This document shows, piece after piece, positions 1 through 7,463 of a stretch of DNA of 17,234 nt; position 1 is the first letter of the stretch; each line of letters begins with the position of its first letter. Made by a program: the position numbers and the translations under genes. Source of the DNA: an uncultured Collinsella sp. (GTDB taxonomy: Bacteria; Actinomycetota; Coriobacteriia; Coriobacteriales; Coriobacteriaceae). A model generated the notes under the pieces. The model made no database searches. It worked only from the letters and a program-made list of their open reading frames with translations, and was not told where the DNA came from. The stretch lies in NCBI GenBank assembly GCA_902464565.1, contig CABQJV010000037.1, forward strand, positions 1-17,234, written 5' to 3'.

Positions 1-200
1 GACGGAAAGCACATTAAGTGCTTTCCTTTGCGTGCGGAACTCGCGACAAACTTAACCCGCGCCAGCCGGCCCCGGAGACCCTCCCTGCCGTCACACTGTT
101 CGAAGACTTTGTTGCTCGCCGCTTCGCGGCTCGGGATCCCCGTGCTCCTCGGCAGGTTGTCTGATGGTTGTTGTTGAACTTCGGCCTTTGGCTCAAATGG
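1..200. other. Non-coding edge region with inverted repeats; no gene recognised
   Basis: No convincing reading frame is seen; the open frame on the minus strand starts with TTG, has no ribosome binding site and encodes a low-complexity basic peptide. Three pairings are visible: GGAAAGCAC/GTGCTTTCC around a 5-base loop (4-26), CCTGCCG (84-90) with CGGCAGG (150-156), and inside it GCCGC-TTC-GCGGC (118-130). The first hairpin could be a terminator but has only TTTG after it on plus and no T-tract on minus. A structured RNA is possible, but I could not match it to a known family. Confidence 0.3.
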
Positions 201-233
201 AAACGGGAGATGCGATCTGCATCCCCCGTTTTT
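201..233 (-). terminator. Intrinsic terminator after the metallophosphoesterase gene
   Basis: A 13-base stem (201-213 with 219-231) encloses the loop GATCT. The one imperfect pair is A·C on the plus strand but a T·G wobble on minus, so the minus-strand RNA folds better. A TTTTT run follows on the plus side, while the minus side has only TTTCC, so it may act in both directions. It lies 8 bases past the stop codon of the gene at 241-708. Confidence 0.65.
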
Positions 234-240
234 GTTGCGG

Positions 241-708
241 TTAGTCCAAGTCAATAAACTTGGTGCTTATGATCTTGCCGTCTTTTACGAGCATTCTGGC
301 CATGGTGGGGCCTCGGGTGCCTCTGGGGTAGCTGGCGCTGCCCGGGTTGAGGACTAAGCAGCGGCCCACTTGGGCTTCTTTGGTTACGTGGGTGTGGCCG
401 TTGATGGCTACGTCTACGGATCCCACCGGAAGGTCTTCGCGGTAGTGGGCTACGGCGAATTTAAGGCCTTCGTAGGTAAAGAGCGCAAGACGGTCTACAT
501 CGGGGCCGTAGTCGCGGTAGTAATCGTTGTTACCCAGTACGGCCCGCACGGGGGCGATGGTGCATAGGTGCTCGTAGTCCATCTCTGACGTGAGGTCGCC
601 AGCATGGATGATCAGATCTGCGCCCTCAAGCTCATCCAAGAGCGCAGGCGATAAATAGCCGTGGGTGTCCGAGATGATGTCGATACGCTTGGCGCTTGCA
701 CTGTTCAT
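241..708 (-). CDS. YfcE/MJ0936-type metallophosphoesterase
   Basis: The 155-residue protein is a single calcineurin-like phosphoesterase domain of the small YfcE/MJ0936 type, which hydrolyses phosphodiester model substrates; physiological substrates are mostly unknown. The metal-binding set is complete: DTHG (D14, H16), GD (D38), GNND (N61, D62), H88 and GHTH (H105, H107), followed by the family's NPGS (121-124). It has no signal peptide or membrane segment, so it should be cytosolic. The ATG at 708 is preceded by GGAAGGG about 6 bases upstream. It is the last gene of the minus-strand series and is separated from the response regulator upstream by a strong terminator that ends only about 40 bases before its start. 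The family call is firm; the substrate is not known. Confidence 0.93.
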   Translation of the reverse strand: MNSASAKRIDIISDTHGYLSPALLDELEGADLIIHAGDLTSEMDYEHLCTIAPVRAVLGNNDYYRDYGPDVDRLALFTYEGLKFAVAHYREDLPVGSVDVAINGHTHVTKEAQVGRCLVLNPGSASYPRGTRGPTMARMLVKDGKIISTKFIDLD

Positions 709-747
709 GGGATCCCTTCCGCAAAAAACGATTCGGCAGATACATAC

Positions 748-798
748 AAAAAAGGCCCCACGGCTCCGCAGACGATGGGTCTACAGGGCTGCGGGGCC
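748..798 (-). terminator. Intrinsic terminator after response regulator 1
   Basis: GGCCCC (754-759) pairs with GGGGCC (793-798), extended inward past one mismatch by CGGCTC/GGGCTG with wobbles. On the minus strand the stem is followed directly by TTTTTT (748-753). It starts 7 bases after the TAG of the regulator gene. The next start codon on this strand, at 708, is so close that a full promoter hardly fits between them. Confidence 0.85.
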
Positions 799-804
799 AG
801 TGTG

Positions 805-1521
805 CTAGAGACTCAGGGCCTTCTTGAGCGGCACGACGCGGCGGCGCGAAACCGGCACGCGTTCGTCGACGCCCGTAATGCCCAGCTGGATGGCGCCCGA
901 GGGCACCGTCTCGACGTCCGTGACGCACGCCAAGTTGACGATATAGCGGCGGTGAACACGGAAGAAGCCAAAGTCGCAGAGCTTGGCCTCAAACTGCGCC
1001 AGCGAGGTCGTCGACAAAAAGCGATCATCGACGGTATAGATGCAGGAGTAATCGTCCTTGGCCATGATAAAGCGAATATCGTCCACGGGAATGAGCACCT
1101 TGCGGCCGCCCTTTTCCACCGGGATACGCTCGATGGTCACCTTGCTGTCCGTAACCGGCTTGGCGCGTTGCATGACCTTCTCGATCGCGCGATCCAAGCG
1201 AGCTTCCTCGACCGGCTTCATCAGATAATCGACGGCATCCACGTCGAATGCCTCGACCGCATGGTCACTATACGCAGTCACAAACACGATCGCCGGCGGA
1301 TTTTTGAGCTTATGCAGCGCCTCGGCAAGTTGCAGGCCCGAGGCACCGGGCATCGAGATATCGAGAAACACGACATCCACGCGACTTTCCATAAGCATCT
1401 CGATGGCGGAGCGGACGCTCGACGCCTCCGTGATCGTGCCGATCTTGCCCGTTTGCTCGAGCAGGAAGCGAAGCTCCGAGCGAGCCGGCGCCTCATCATC
1501 CACAATCATCGCACGCAGCAT
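805..1521 (-). CDS. LytTR-family response regulator (RR1)
   Basis: The 238-residue protein is a two-domain response regulator: an N-terminal CheY-like receiver and a C-terminal LytTR DNA-binding domain. Visible receiver residues are the acidic pair D8/D9, phosphoacceptor D54 in FLDISMPG, T82 in FVTAY and K102 in DYLMKP. The LytTR part begins near residue 130 and carries the typical FFRVHRRYIVNL segment. I chose the ATG at 1521, which has GAAAGG about 10 bases upstream; the longer frame begins with TTG at 1542 inside that site. The gene lies 72 bases after the kinase HK1, with no terminator between, so the pair should be co-transcribed. It is clearly paralogous to RR2 (6691-7425). Target promoters are not identifiable here. 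Confidence 0.95.
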   Translation of the reverse strand: MLRAMIVDDEAPARSELRFLLEQTGKIGTITEASSVRSAIEMLMESRVDVVFLDISMPGASGLQLAEALHKLKNPPAIVFVTAYSDHAVEAFDVDAVDYLMKPVEEARLDRAIEKVMQRAKPVTDSKVTIERIPVEKGGRKVLIPVDDIRFIMAKDDYSCIYTVDDRFLSTTSLAQFEAKLCDFGFFRVHRRYIVNLACVTDVETVPSGAIQLGITGVDERVPVSRRRVVPLKKALSL

Positions 1522-1593
1522 AGGGATAAAACCTTTCGTCAACTAACTACGCCGGGCATCCGTCGCATGACGTTGAGCCCGTAGCCTTTTATT

Positions 1594-2937
1594 TTACTCT
1601 TGAATGTCAAAGATGCTCTCTGACAAATCAAGATGAAGGAGCACTTTGGTGCCCTTGCCCGGCGCCGATTCGACACGCGTATAGGAGTGCGGCCCATAAA
1701 AGCGATGGATGCGCTCCGAAATATTGTGCATGGCCACACCGGCGCCGCCACCCTGGGGAGAGCTGGCGTCGGGACGGGCAGAGCGCTCGTCAAACAGTCT
1801 GGCGGCGGTACCCTCATCCATGCCCACGCCATTATCGGCCACGGCAATCAAGATTGCATCCTCGCCGTCTTGGTGAACGGTCACGTCGATCCTCAGGGCG
1901 TCGTCATCGCCCATACCATGACGTACGGCGTTCTCGACAATCGGCTGGATCACGAACGCCGGCACCAGCGTATCTTCCACGTCCTCGGACACATCGAACG
2001 TCGCAAGCACGCGGTCCTCGCCAAAGCGGGCCTTCTCAAAGGTAAGGTAGCGCTTGGTCTGTGCAACCTCGCGCGAGACCGGAATAAGCGATCCCGAGTT
2101 GTCGAGCGTGGCACGATAGAACGATGAGAACTCACGAAGCAGTTCGCGGGCCCGCAGCGGGTCGGTGCGCGTAAACGATGCAATGGTGTTCAGCGTGTTG
2201 AACAGGAAGTGTGGGTTAATCTGCGCCTGCAGCGCACGCACCTCGGCGCGCGCTGTGAGTTCCTTTTGCACCTCGAGCTCGTGGATGGCGAGCTGCGTGG
2301 ACAAGATCTCGGCAAAGCCCGAGGCAAGCGCGTACTGGGTACGGTCGACGGCGCGCGGGGTCTTGTAGTAGAACTTGAGCGTGCCGACGGTACGATCGCC
2401 CACCTTGATGGGGGCGATAATGCCGGCGGGGACTTGGTTGTGCGAGCCATCTGAGCCCACGACATCCACCATACGGTTGAACGACTGCACGATGCCATGT
2501 TCGATAACGTAGCGTGTGGCAAGCGTGTGGATGGGAGAATCTGGCAGTAGTTTTTCCTCAAACTCGCCCGCGCAGGCCAACACGTTGCCCTCGTCGGTGA
2601 TGGCCACCGTCATGGCGCGCGTCTCGGGCAAAATGCGCCGGCACACCAAACGCGCCGACTCCTGCGTCAGACCGCCCTTAATGTCCTCGAGCATGGCCGA
2701 GGCCACCGAGAGCGTCTCCTCGGTGTACTGGGAGCGCACCGAATCGGGATTGAGCGTCAAAAAGATAAAGATGCACAGAAAGATGCACAGCAGCGCGCAG
2801 GCAATCACCGTGGCGATCGGCTCGATACCGGTCACCAAGGCAAAAATAAAGTACACCAGCACGCAAATGGCGCAGGCAACGGCAATGATGCGAAAGATTG
2901 ATATTGAACTATCGCGCTGGGCGCGGCGGTCGATCAT
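1594..2937 (-). CDS. LytS-type sensor histidine kinase (HK1)
   Basis: The 447-residue membrane kinase is the likely partner of RR1. Two hydrophobic segments (about 12-34 and 40-62) with almost no loop between them anchor it. Residues 75-220 form a GAF-like cytoplasmic sensory region, then a His_kinase (PF06580-type) motif QINPHFLFNT with H243. The ATPase domain shows the N box QPIVENAVRHG (N336), DNGVGM (368-373) and a glycine-rich G2 segment (397-400). The usual five-helix 5TMR-LYT sensor of LytS is absent, so the signal may be cytoplasmic or membrane-derived. The ATG overlaps the TGA of the upstream glycosyltransferase (ATGA), and its GGAGG site lies inside that gene, which points to translational coupling. 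It is paralogous to HK2. Confidence 0.93.
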   Translation of the reverse strand: MIDRRAQRDSSISIFRIIAVACAICVLVYFIFALVTGIEPIATVIACALLCIFLCIFIFLTLNPDSVRSQYTEETLSVASAMLEDIKGGLTQESARLVCRRILPETRAMTVAITDEGNVLACAGEFEEKLLPDSPIHTLATRYVIEHGIVQSFNRMVDVVGSDGSHNQVPAGIIAPIKVGDRTVGTLKFYYKTPRAVDRTQYALASGFAEILSTQLAIHELEVQKELTARAEVRALQAQINPHFLFNTLNTIASFTRTDPLRARELLREFSSFYRATLDNSGSLIPVSREVAQTKRYLTFEKARFGEDRVLATFDVSEDVEDTLVPAFVIQPIVENAVRHGMGDDDALRIDVTVHQDGEDAILIAVADNGVGMDEGTAARLFDERSARPDASSPQGGGAGVAMHNISERIHRFYGPHSYTRVESAPGKGTKVLLHLDLSESIFDIQE

Positions 2938-4121
2938 TCGGCCCCCTCCAGGATACTGATCAGTTGTGCGTCACGCCAAAGCCCGTCCATGATCTTGGGC
3001 CAAAAGCTCTGGAAACGCAGGTAGCTTGCAGCGTTTTGGCGCGCATAGGCCTTTGCCTCGTCGATACCATGGCGCCAGATGCGCAGGTAGCCCTCATGCT
3101 CGCGGGTAAACACGCTGCGGACCATAGCGGTCTTGCGCACGCGGTCGTCGAGCTCGCGCGAAATCCACGGGCCCGGGTAGGGCATGAGCGATGCCGCCGT
3201 AACGGGAATGAGCTCCTTTTGATGCGCGGCGAATGTCAACTTTGCCCTTTCGTAGTACCAACGGTATACATCCTGCATAAAGCGCGGTGAGCGCTTTTCG
3301 GACTCAGGAGGCAGATGACGCACGGTCCACTCGTTATCGAACCACACGTCGTAGCCAAACATGCGCATGTTAAAGAGGTAATCCAAGTCCTCGCCGCGGG
3401 TGATAAACGGGTCAAAGGCTACACGCGTAAAGGCGCGGGCGTGCAGGGCCATCAGGCCGCCGCACACGTAGTTGGAGCGCGAGATGCGGGTGCCCGAGAG
3501 CGCCTTTTTCATCCAACGGTTGAACTCGATGCGCTTGGTCCACCAACGATGGCAGATGCCCGCCTTGTCCGTGGGAGCCAGCGGCGAGCCGTCGCGATCG
3601 TAGAAATAGCCGCTCTTGACCAAGATCGGCAAGCCCTGACGTGTCTGCTGCCCCAACGCATAGGTCGCGCGCTTCATAAAGTCGGCGTCGATGACAGTCT
3701 CATCGTCATCCAAAAAGATAACCGCGTCATGCCCCAGCACAGCGGCACAGGCTAGCCCCATGTTGCGGATGGCACCGTAGCCTCGCAGGCTCACGCACTC
3801 GCCCGAACCCTTGGGCGCGATCTGAGCAACCCGGTCTGCAATGCGCGAGGCCTGGGTGTTGGTGACAACGGTGACCTTGAGCGTGGGATGCGCGTCGACA
3901 ATCTCGTGCACGCGCAGCGACACATCGGCTGTGGCAGAAACGGGACAGACCACCAAAAGGATGATGCGCGGGATGTCACGTACCTGCTCAAGCGAGGCCA
4001 GGCAGCGGTCGAGTTCGGGATTGTCGGCGTTGAGTCGCGTCGAATGGTCATAGGTGCCAGGGGCGTTTGCGCAAGCGTCATCGCCCGCCCAATACGTTGG
4101 AATCACGACTGTGGCGTTCAT
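2934..4121 (-). CDS. Family 2 glycosyltransferase, acceptor unknown
   Basis: The 395-residue protein has a GT-A fold typical of family 2 glycosyltransferases, which move a sugar from a nucleotide donor to an acceptor. The N-terminal strand is MNATVVIPTYWAG. The metal/nucleotide site is VIFLDDDE (D138-D140). The acceptor/catalytic region has ITRGEDLDYLFNMRMFG (E244, D245), followed by H269 in TVRHLPP. No membrane segment or signal is seen, so it should act at the inner membrane face or in the cytosol. The ATG at 4121 has GGAGGG about 7 bases upstream. It is the first gene of a GT-HK1-RR1 operon and shares 4 bases with the kinase. Candidate products are a lipoglycan or exopolysaccharide, but nothing in the sequence decides this. 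Confidence 0.85.
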   Translation of the reverse strand: MNATVVIPTYWAGDDACANAPGTYDHSTRLNADNPELDRCLASLEQVRDIPRIILLVVCPVSATADVSLRVHEIVDAHPTLKVTVVTNTQASRIADRVAQIAPKGSGECVSLRGYGAIRNMGLACAAVLGHDAVIFLDDDETVIDADFMKRATYALGQQTRQGLPILVKSGYFYDRDGSPLAPTDKAGICHRWWTKRIEFNRWMKKALSGTRISRSNYVCGGLMALHARAFTRVAFDPFITRGEDLDYLFNMRMFGYDVWFDNEWTVRHLPPESEKRSPRFMQDVYRWYYERAKLTFAAHQKELIPVTAASLMPYPGPWISRELDDRVRKTAMVRSVFTREHEGYLRIWRHGIDEAKAYARQNAASYLRFQSFWPKIMDGLWRDAQLISILEGAE

Positions 4122-4142
4122 GCCTTACCCTCCCTGCAACAC

Positions 4143-4177
4143 AAAAACGGGACGCCGCCAAACACAGGCGACGCCCC
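4143..4177 (-). terminator. Intrinsic terminator between the MFS and glycosyltransferase genes
   Basis: On the minus strand GGGGCGTCGCC (4167-4177) pairs fully with GGCGGCGTCCC (4149-4159), counting two G·T wobbles, around a 7-base loop. The sequence GTTTTTG follows. The plus-strand copy has two mismatches, so the hairpin is built for minus transcription. It is about 115 bases past the transporter stop but only 21 bases before the glycosyltransferase ATG, so it lies in that gene's leader. Confidence 0.8.
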
Positions 4178-4194
4178 GCGACCTAGCTGATTCC

Positions 4195-4200
4195 ATCATA
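4195..4200 (-). promoter_or_regulatory. Possible -10 element for the glycosyltransferase-HK1-RR1 operon
   Basis: The minus strand reads GTGGGTATGATGG, with TATGAT as a candidate -10. No good -35 sits 16-18 bases upstream. Similar G-flanked hexamers occur before the MFS gene (TACGAT at 5594-5599) and the phospholipase C-like gene (CATAAT at 6631-6636). If it is used, the transcript would start about 10 bases before the terminator hairpin at 4143-4177. Confidence 0.3.
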
Positions 4201-4292
4201 CCCACTTGGGCAAATCATTGCTCGCAAGTCGCAATGTTTATTGCGGATAACCCCAAAAGAGTACCGTGGACAGGCACAATAGCCGCTCGCTC

Positions 4293-5552
4293 CTATGCGG
4301 CATGCTCTGCCGCCCGAGTCATGCGGGACAGGCGGACCAGCAGCATAAAGCCAACGACCAGCAGCACGCCAATGGAAAGGACGCCCAGCGACGGGTTGCC
4401 GGTCAGCGAGGTGACGACCGACACCAGGAAGGTGCCCATAACGCTTGCATAACGACCAAAGATGTCAAAGAAGCCGTAGTACTCGTTGGATTTTTCCTTG
4501 GGGATAATGCGGCCAAAGTAGCTACGGCTGAGCGCCTGCACGCCGCCCTGGAACAGGCCGACCATAATGGCAAGCACCCAAAACTCAAAGGCGGTCTTTA
4601 GGAAGAACGCGGCGAACAGCACAATGCCCATATAGGCGGCGACTGCCACCAAGATCATGTTGAGCGTGCCCACGCGGCCGGCGAGCTTGCCGTAGATGAT
4701 GGCGGACGGAAAGGCCACGAACTGCGTGACGAGCAGCGCCAGGACCAACTGGGTCGAATCGATGCCCAAGGCCGATCCGTAGCTGGTTGCCATGGAAATG
4801 ACCGTGTGCACACCGTCGATATAGAAGAAGAACGCGATCATGTAGACCAGCACGGTCTTGTTGTGGGCGATCTCGCGCATGGTGTGTCCGACCTCGGAGA
4901 ACACACCGCCCACGATGTGGCCGATGGTGTCCTCGGGACCGCGCTCGCGACCGTACTTTTGCTTATAGGTGCGAATGAGCGGCAGAGTAAAGATGAGCCA
5001 CCAGGCACCAGTGATGATAAACGACAGACGCGTTGCCAGCATGGTGGGGACGCCAAGAGCGGGGCCGCCCATGATGAGCGCCAGGCAGATGACGAACGGC
5101 ACGGTGGAACCGATGTAGCCCCAGGCATAGCCCGAGCTGGACACGGCGTCCATGCGCTCGTCGGTGGTAATGTCGGGCAGCATGGCGTCGTAGAACGTCA
5201 TAGAAGAGTTAAGGCCGATGGTGCACAGCACGTACACGGTCAAAAATGCCATGGCGGACATTGGGATAGCCTGCGCCAGGCAAAGCACCAGGCCCGTGAG
5301 GAAGAAGCCCAAGAAGAACTTGATCTTGTTGCCGGCGTAGTCGGCAAGCGCGCCCAGAATGGGCATGAGCATGGCGATGACCAGCGAGGCAATCGTCTGC
5401 GCATTGCCCCAGGCGACCACCAGGTCGGCCGAAGAAGCGCCGGTATTGATGGCGTTAAAGTAAATGGGCACCACCGAGGTATTGAGCAGCACGAGGGCCG
5501 AATTGCCCACATCATACATAACCCAGTTACGCTCGAGCTTGGTGTATTTCAT
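4293..5552 (-). CDS. UMF1/Atg22-type MFS transporter
   Basis: The 419-residue protein has about 12 hydrophobic helices, the usual MFS number and length. The N-terminal YDVGNSAL (14-21) corresponds to the YDWANSAY-like signature of the UMF1/Atg22 branch. Further family features are GYAWGYIGS in the middle and the C-terminal-half segment ALSRSYFGRIIPKEK followed by EYYGFFDIFGRYASVMG. The related yeast protein Atg22 exports vacuolar amino acids; substrates of bacterial members are largely unassigned. The ATG at 5552 is preceded by GAAGGG about 9 bases upstream. It lies 101 bases after the phospholipase C-like gene, with a possible -10 (TACGAT) between, and is followed by the terminator at 4143-4177, so it may form its own transcript. 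Confidence 0.9.
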   Translation of the reverse strand: MKYTKLERNWVMYDVGNSALVLLNTSVVPIYFNAINTGASSADLVVAWGNAQTIASLVIAMLMPILGALADYAGNKIKFFLGFFLTGLVLCLAQAIPMSAMAFLTVYVLCTIGLNSSMTFYDAMLPDITTDERMDAVSSSGYAWGYIGSTVPFVICLALIMGGPALGVPTMLATRLSFIITGAWWLIFTLPLIRTYKQKYGRERGPEDTIGHIVGGVFSEVGHTMREIAHNKTVLVYMIAFFFYIDGVHTVISMATSYGSALGIDSTQLVLALLVTQFVAFPSAIIYGKLAGRVGTLNMILVAVAAYMGIVLFAAFFLKTAFEFWVLAIMVGLFQGGVQALSRSYFGRIIPKEKSNEYYGFFDIFGRYASVMGTFLVSVVTSLTGNPSLGVLSIGVLLVVGFMLLVRLSRMTRAAEHAA

Positions 5553-5653
5553 GGACAGGGACCCTTCGTATTCGCCCGATATGCAGTTAGTTCATCGTAC
5601 CCCAATTGTCCAGAACCGCCGGTAAGGATTCGGCAAAGGGGCACGCACGGGCC

Positions 5654-6598
5654 CTATTCCTCGCGGTCGAACTCCTCATCGGCATTGAGCACGCGACCGC
5701 TGTAGTTGACGTGACTGGTCACGGCATCCATGTCACCGGTCTCGATAAAACGTGCGACCGTGCACCCGTAATCGACCAGCGCGCGATCAAAGACCTCGGG
5801 GAAACTCTCGTTCGAGACCTCGTCGGTAAAGGGATTCTTCCATGTCAGATGGCCCAGGTTACCGGTGCGCTCGGGCAGCTCCGTCGTCACGCGATGGGCA
5901 AGGCCGTCGAGCAGCGAGTAGTCGTGCACCAAGCCCTCAACCAGCGAGATCGCGCGCGTCTTTGCGGAGCCGGCCGGCTCAATCGCGCGGTAAAGTCGCT
6001 GCATATTGGCAACGGCAGCACCGTACTCCCCCGCCGGAATGTCAATGCCGTACACGCGTCCGGCAACATAGCTCATCAGCACGCCGGCCACGCGATTGAT
6101 GCGATCGGTGGTGACGATCTCGCCCGCCGGCGGATAATCGTCGACCGTAGCGCCATCGCGTTTAAGCTGCAGCATCAGCACATCCAGGTCGCTCTCGATC
6201 ACAGCATGGACCTGACTGCTCGAATCCTCAAGCTCTGAATCGGACTCCACGATGCCAAACTGCTGCTCATAGACAAAAGGATGGGCGTTGCGGTCGAGCA
6301 CGTAATGAGACAGCAGGCCCAGCGCAAAGGCGCGACCCAGGCTGGCATCGCGCGGCAACAGATGCGACACGCCGTCGCGCAGGCACGCAAACTGACGAGA
6401 CATGCGCGAGCGATGCATGACCTGCGCCAGCAGCGTGCAGTCGGAAACACGCGGTGTCAGAATGTGAAAGAAAAACGGGTCGGGGCCTTGGTTGCCCAAG
6501 ATAAAGGCAATGCGCTCTTCATCGGACGTGATGACGCCCTGCGGAAGACGGTCGATGCTTTCCTCGCCAAACAGATGATGGGTGATAAGCGCGGGCAT
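5654..6598 (-). CDS. Zinc-dependent phospholipase C-like protein, apparently cytosolic
   Basis: The 314-residue protein resembles the zinc-dependent phospholipase C fold (PF00882-like). Its N-terminus MPALITHHLFGEE supplies H7/H8. NQGPDPFFF (D40), LLSHYVLDRNAHPFV (H98, D102, H106) and SSQVHAVIESD (H131, E135) match the expected scattered His/Asp/Glu zinc ligands. Secreted phospholipases C have a signal peptide; this one has none, nor any membrane segment, so an internal metal-dependent hydrolase is more likely than a secreted toxin. I chose the ATG at 6598 because GAAAGGA lies 6 bases upstream; the frame is open 10 codons further, but that extension has no ribosome site. It lies between RR2 and the MFS gene. 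The fold is reasonably supported; activity and substrate are inferred. Confidence 0.8.
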   Translation of the reverse strand: MPALITHHLFGEESIDRLPQGVITSDEERIAFILGNQGPDPFFFHILTPRVSDCTLLAQVMHRSRMSRQFACLRDGVSHLLPRDASLGRAFALGLLSHYVLDRNAHPFVYEQQFGIVESDSELEDSSSQVHAVIESDLDVLMLQLKRDGATVDDYPPAGEIVTTDRINRVAGVLMSYVAGRVYGIDIPAGEYGAAVANMQRLYRAIEPAGSAKTRAISLVEGLVHDYSLLDGLAHRVTTELPERTGNLGHLTWKNPFTDEVSNESFPEVFDRALVDYGCTVARFIETGDMDAVTSHVNYSGRVLNADEEFDREE

Positions 6599-6630
6599 AA
6601 TGATCCTTTCGATTTCATTCGATGCCACCC

Positions 6631-6658
6631 ATTATGCCCACCGCGTGCCCATGCCAAA
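6631..6658 (-). promoter_or_regulatory. Possible promoter of the phospholipase C-like gene
   Basis: On the minus strand TTTGGC (6653-6658) and CATAAT (6631-6636) are 16 bases apart, about 33 bases before the start codon. No terminator is visible between RR2 and this gene, so it may be transcribed both from here and by read-through from HK2-RR2. Confidence 0.35.
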
Positions 6659-6690
6659 CCCGCGATGGCAAACGACGGCACACAAGCCTC

Positions 6691-7425
6691 TTACGCAAGC
6701 CCCAGGTGCGACTTGACCTCGGCGGCACGACGACGGGACACCGGCACCGTCGAGCCCACGCGGTCGAGCCTGAGCTCCATCAACCCCGTGGAGCCAATCT
6801 CAACATTGTGCACGTCTTCCAAATTGACCAGATAGCTGCGATGAACGCGAATAAAGCCCTCGGAGCCCAAGCGACGCTCGAGCGAAGAGATCGACTCATT
6901 GATCAGGTAGGTTCCCTCGGCGCAGATGGCGTTGCAAAAATCGGCACGCGCCTCAAAGTAGCAGACATCCGCCACGGGAATGAACACCTTTTTGCCCCCG
7001 CGATCCACCGTCAGGCGCAAAGGCTGGCGCGGAGCATGGACGACACGGCGAGCGCCCAGGGCAGTCTCGATCTTGTCGAGCGCCTTTGACAAGCGGGCAT
7101 CCTCGACCGGCTTGACGATGTAATCGACAGCATCGAGGTTATAGGCATCGGCCGCATACTCGGCAAATGCCGTCACAAACACAACCACCGGCGGCGTCTT
7201 TAGGTTCTGCAGCGTCTCGGCAAGCTCAATTCCCGAGCGACCGGGCATGGTAATGTCTAAAAACAACACGTCGGGCCTGTTCGACAGAATCGACTCCACG
7301 GCTTCGGTGACATTGCCCGCCTCGGCAATCTGGCCCACACGCGTATCCTTTTCCAACAGATAGCGTAGCTCGGCCCTAATGGGAGGTTCGTCATCAACCA
7401 CCAAGATGTTCCAGCCTTCGGACAT
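6691..7425 (-). CDS. LytTR-family response regulator (RR2)
   Basis: The 244-residue protein has the same receiver plus LytTR layout as RR1. Receiver residues are D11/D12, phosphoacceptor D57 in LFLDITMPG, T85 in FVTAF and K105 in DYIVKP. The LytTR domain starts around residue 135, with GFIRVHRSYLVNLEDVHNVE as its core segment. The ATG at 7425 has AGGGGAAG about 7 bases upstream. It follows kinase HK2 by 38 bases and is surely its partner. Compared with RR1 it keeps the same motifs, and both end in a basic VPVSRRR segment, which fits a gene duplication, but the linker (about residues 118-140) is different. DNA targets are unknown. Confidence 0.95.
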   Translation of the reverse strand: MSEGWNILVVDDEPPIRAELRYLLEKDTRVGQIAEAGNVTEAVESILSNRPDVLFLDITMPGRSGIELAETLQNLKTPPVVVFVTAFAEYAADAYNLDAVDYIVKPVEDARLSKALDKIETALGARRVVHAPRQPLRLTVDRGGKKVFIPVADVCYFEARADFCNAICAEGTYLINESISSLERRLGSEGFIRVHRSYLVNLEDVHNVEIGSTGLMELRLDRVGSTVPVSRRRAAEVKSHLGLA

Positions 7426-7463
7426 ATGTGCTTCCCCTCTTTTTCTCTCAATCCAACCGCGTG

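Noticed and set aside
100..125. A GTTCGAA string resembling a tRNA T-loop
   Set aside because: Flanking bases do not form the T-stem and no acceptor or anticodon arm is present.
145..175. AACCTGCCG on minus, resembling the 3' end of a cobalamin riboswitch
   Set aside because: The core 5' conserved segments are absent in the roughly 70 bases between it and the preceding terminator.
661..1584. A 307-codon plus-strand frame opposite response regulator 1
   Set aside because: Runs through the terminator at 748-798 and antisense to a clear receiver-LytTR protein.
4806..5705. A 299-codon plus-strand frame opposite the MFS transporter
   Set aside because: His/Gly/Asp-rich shadow translation; the minus frame has 12 helices and family signatures.
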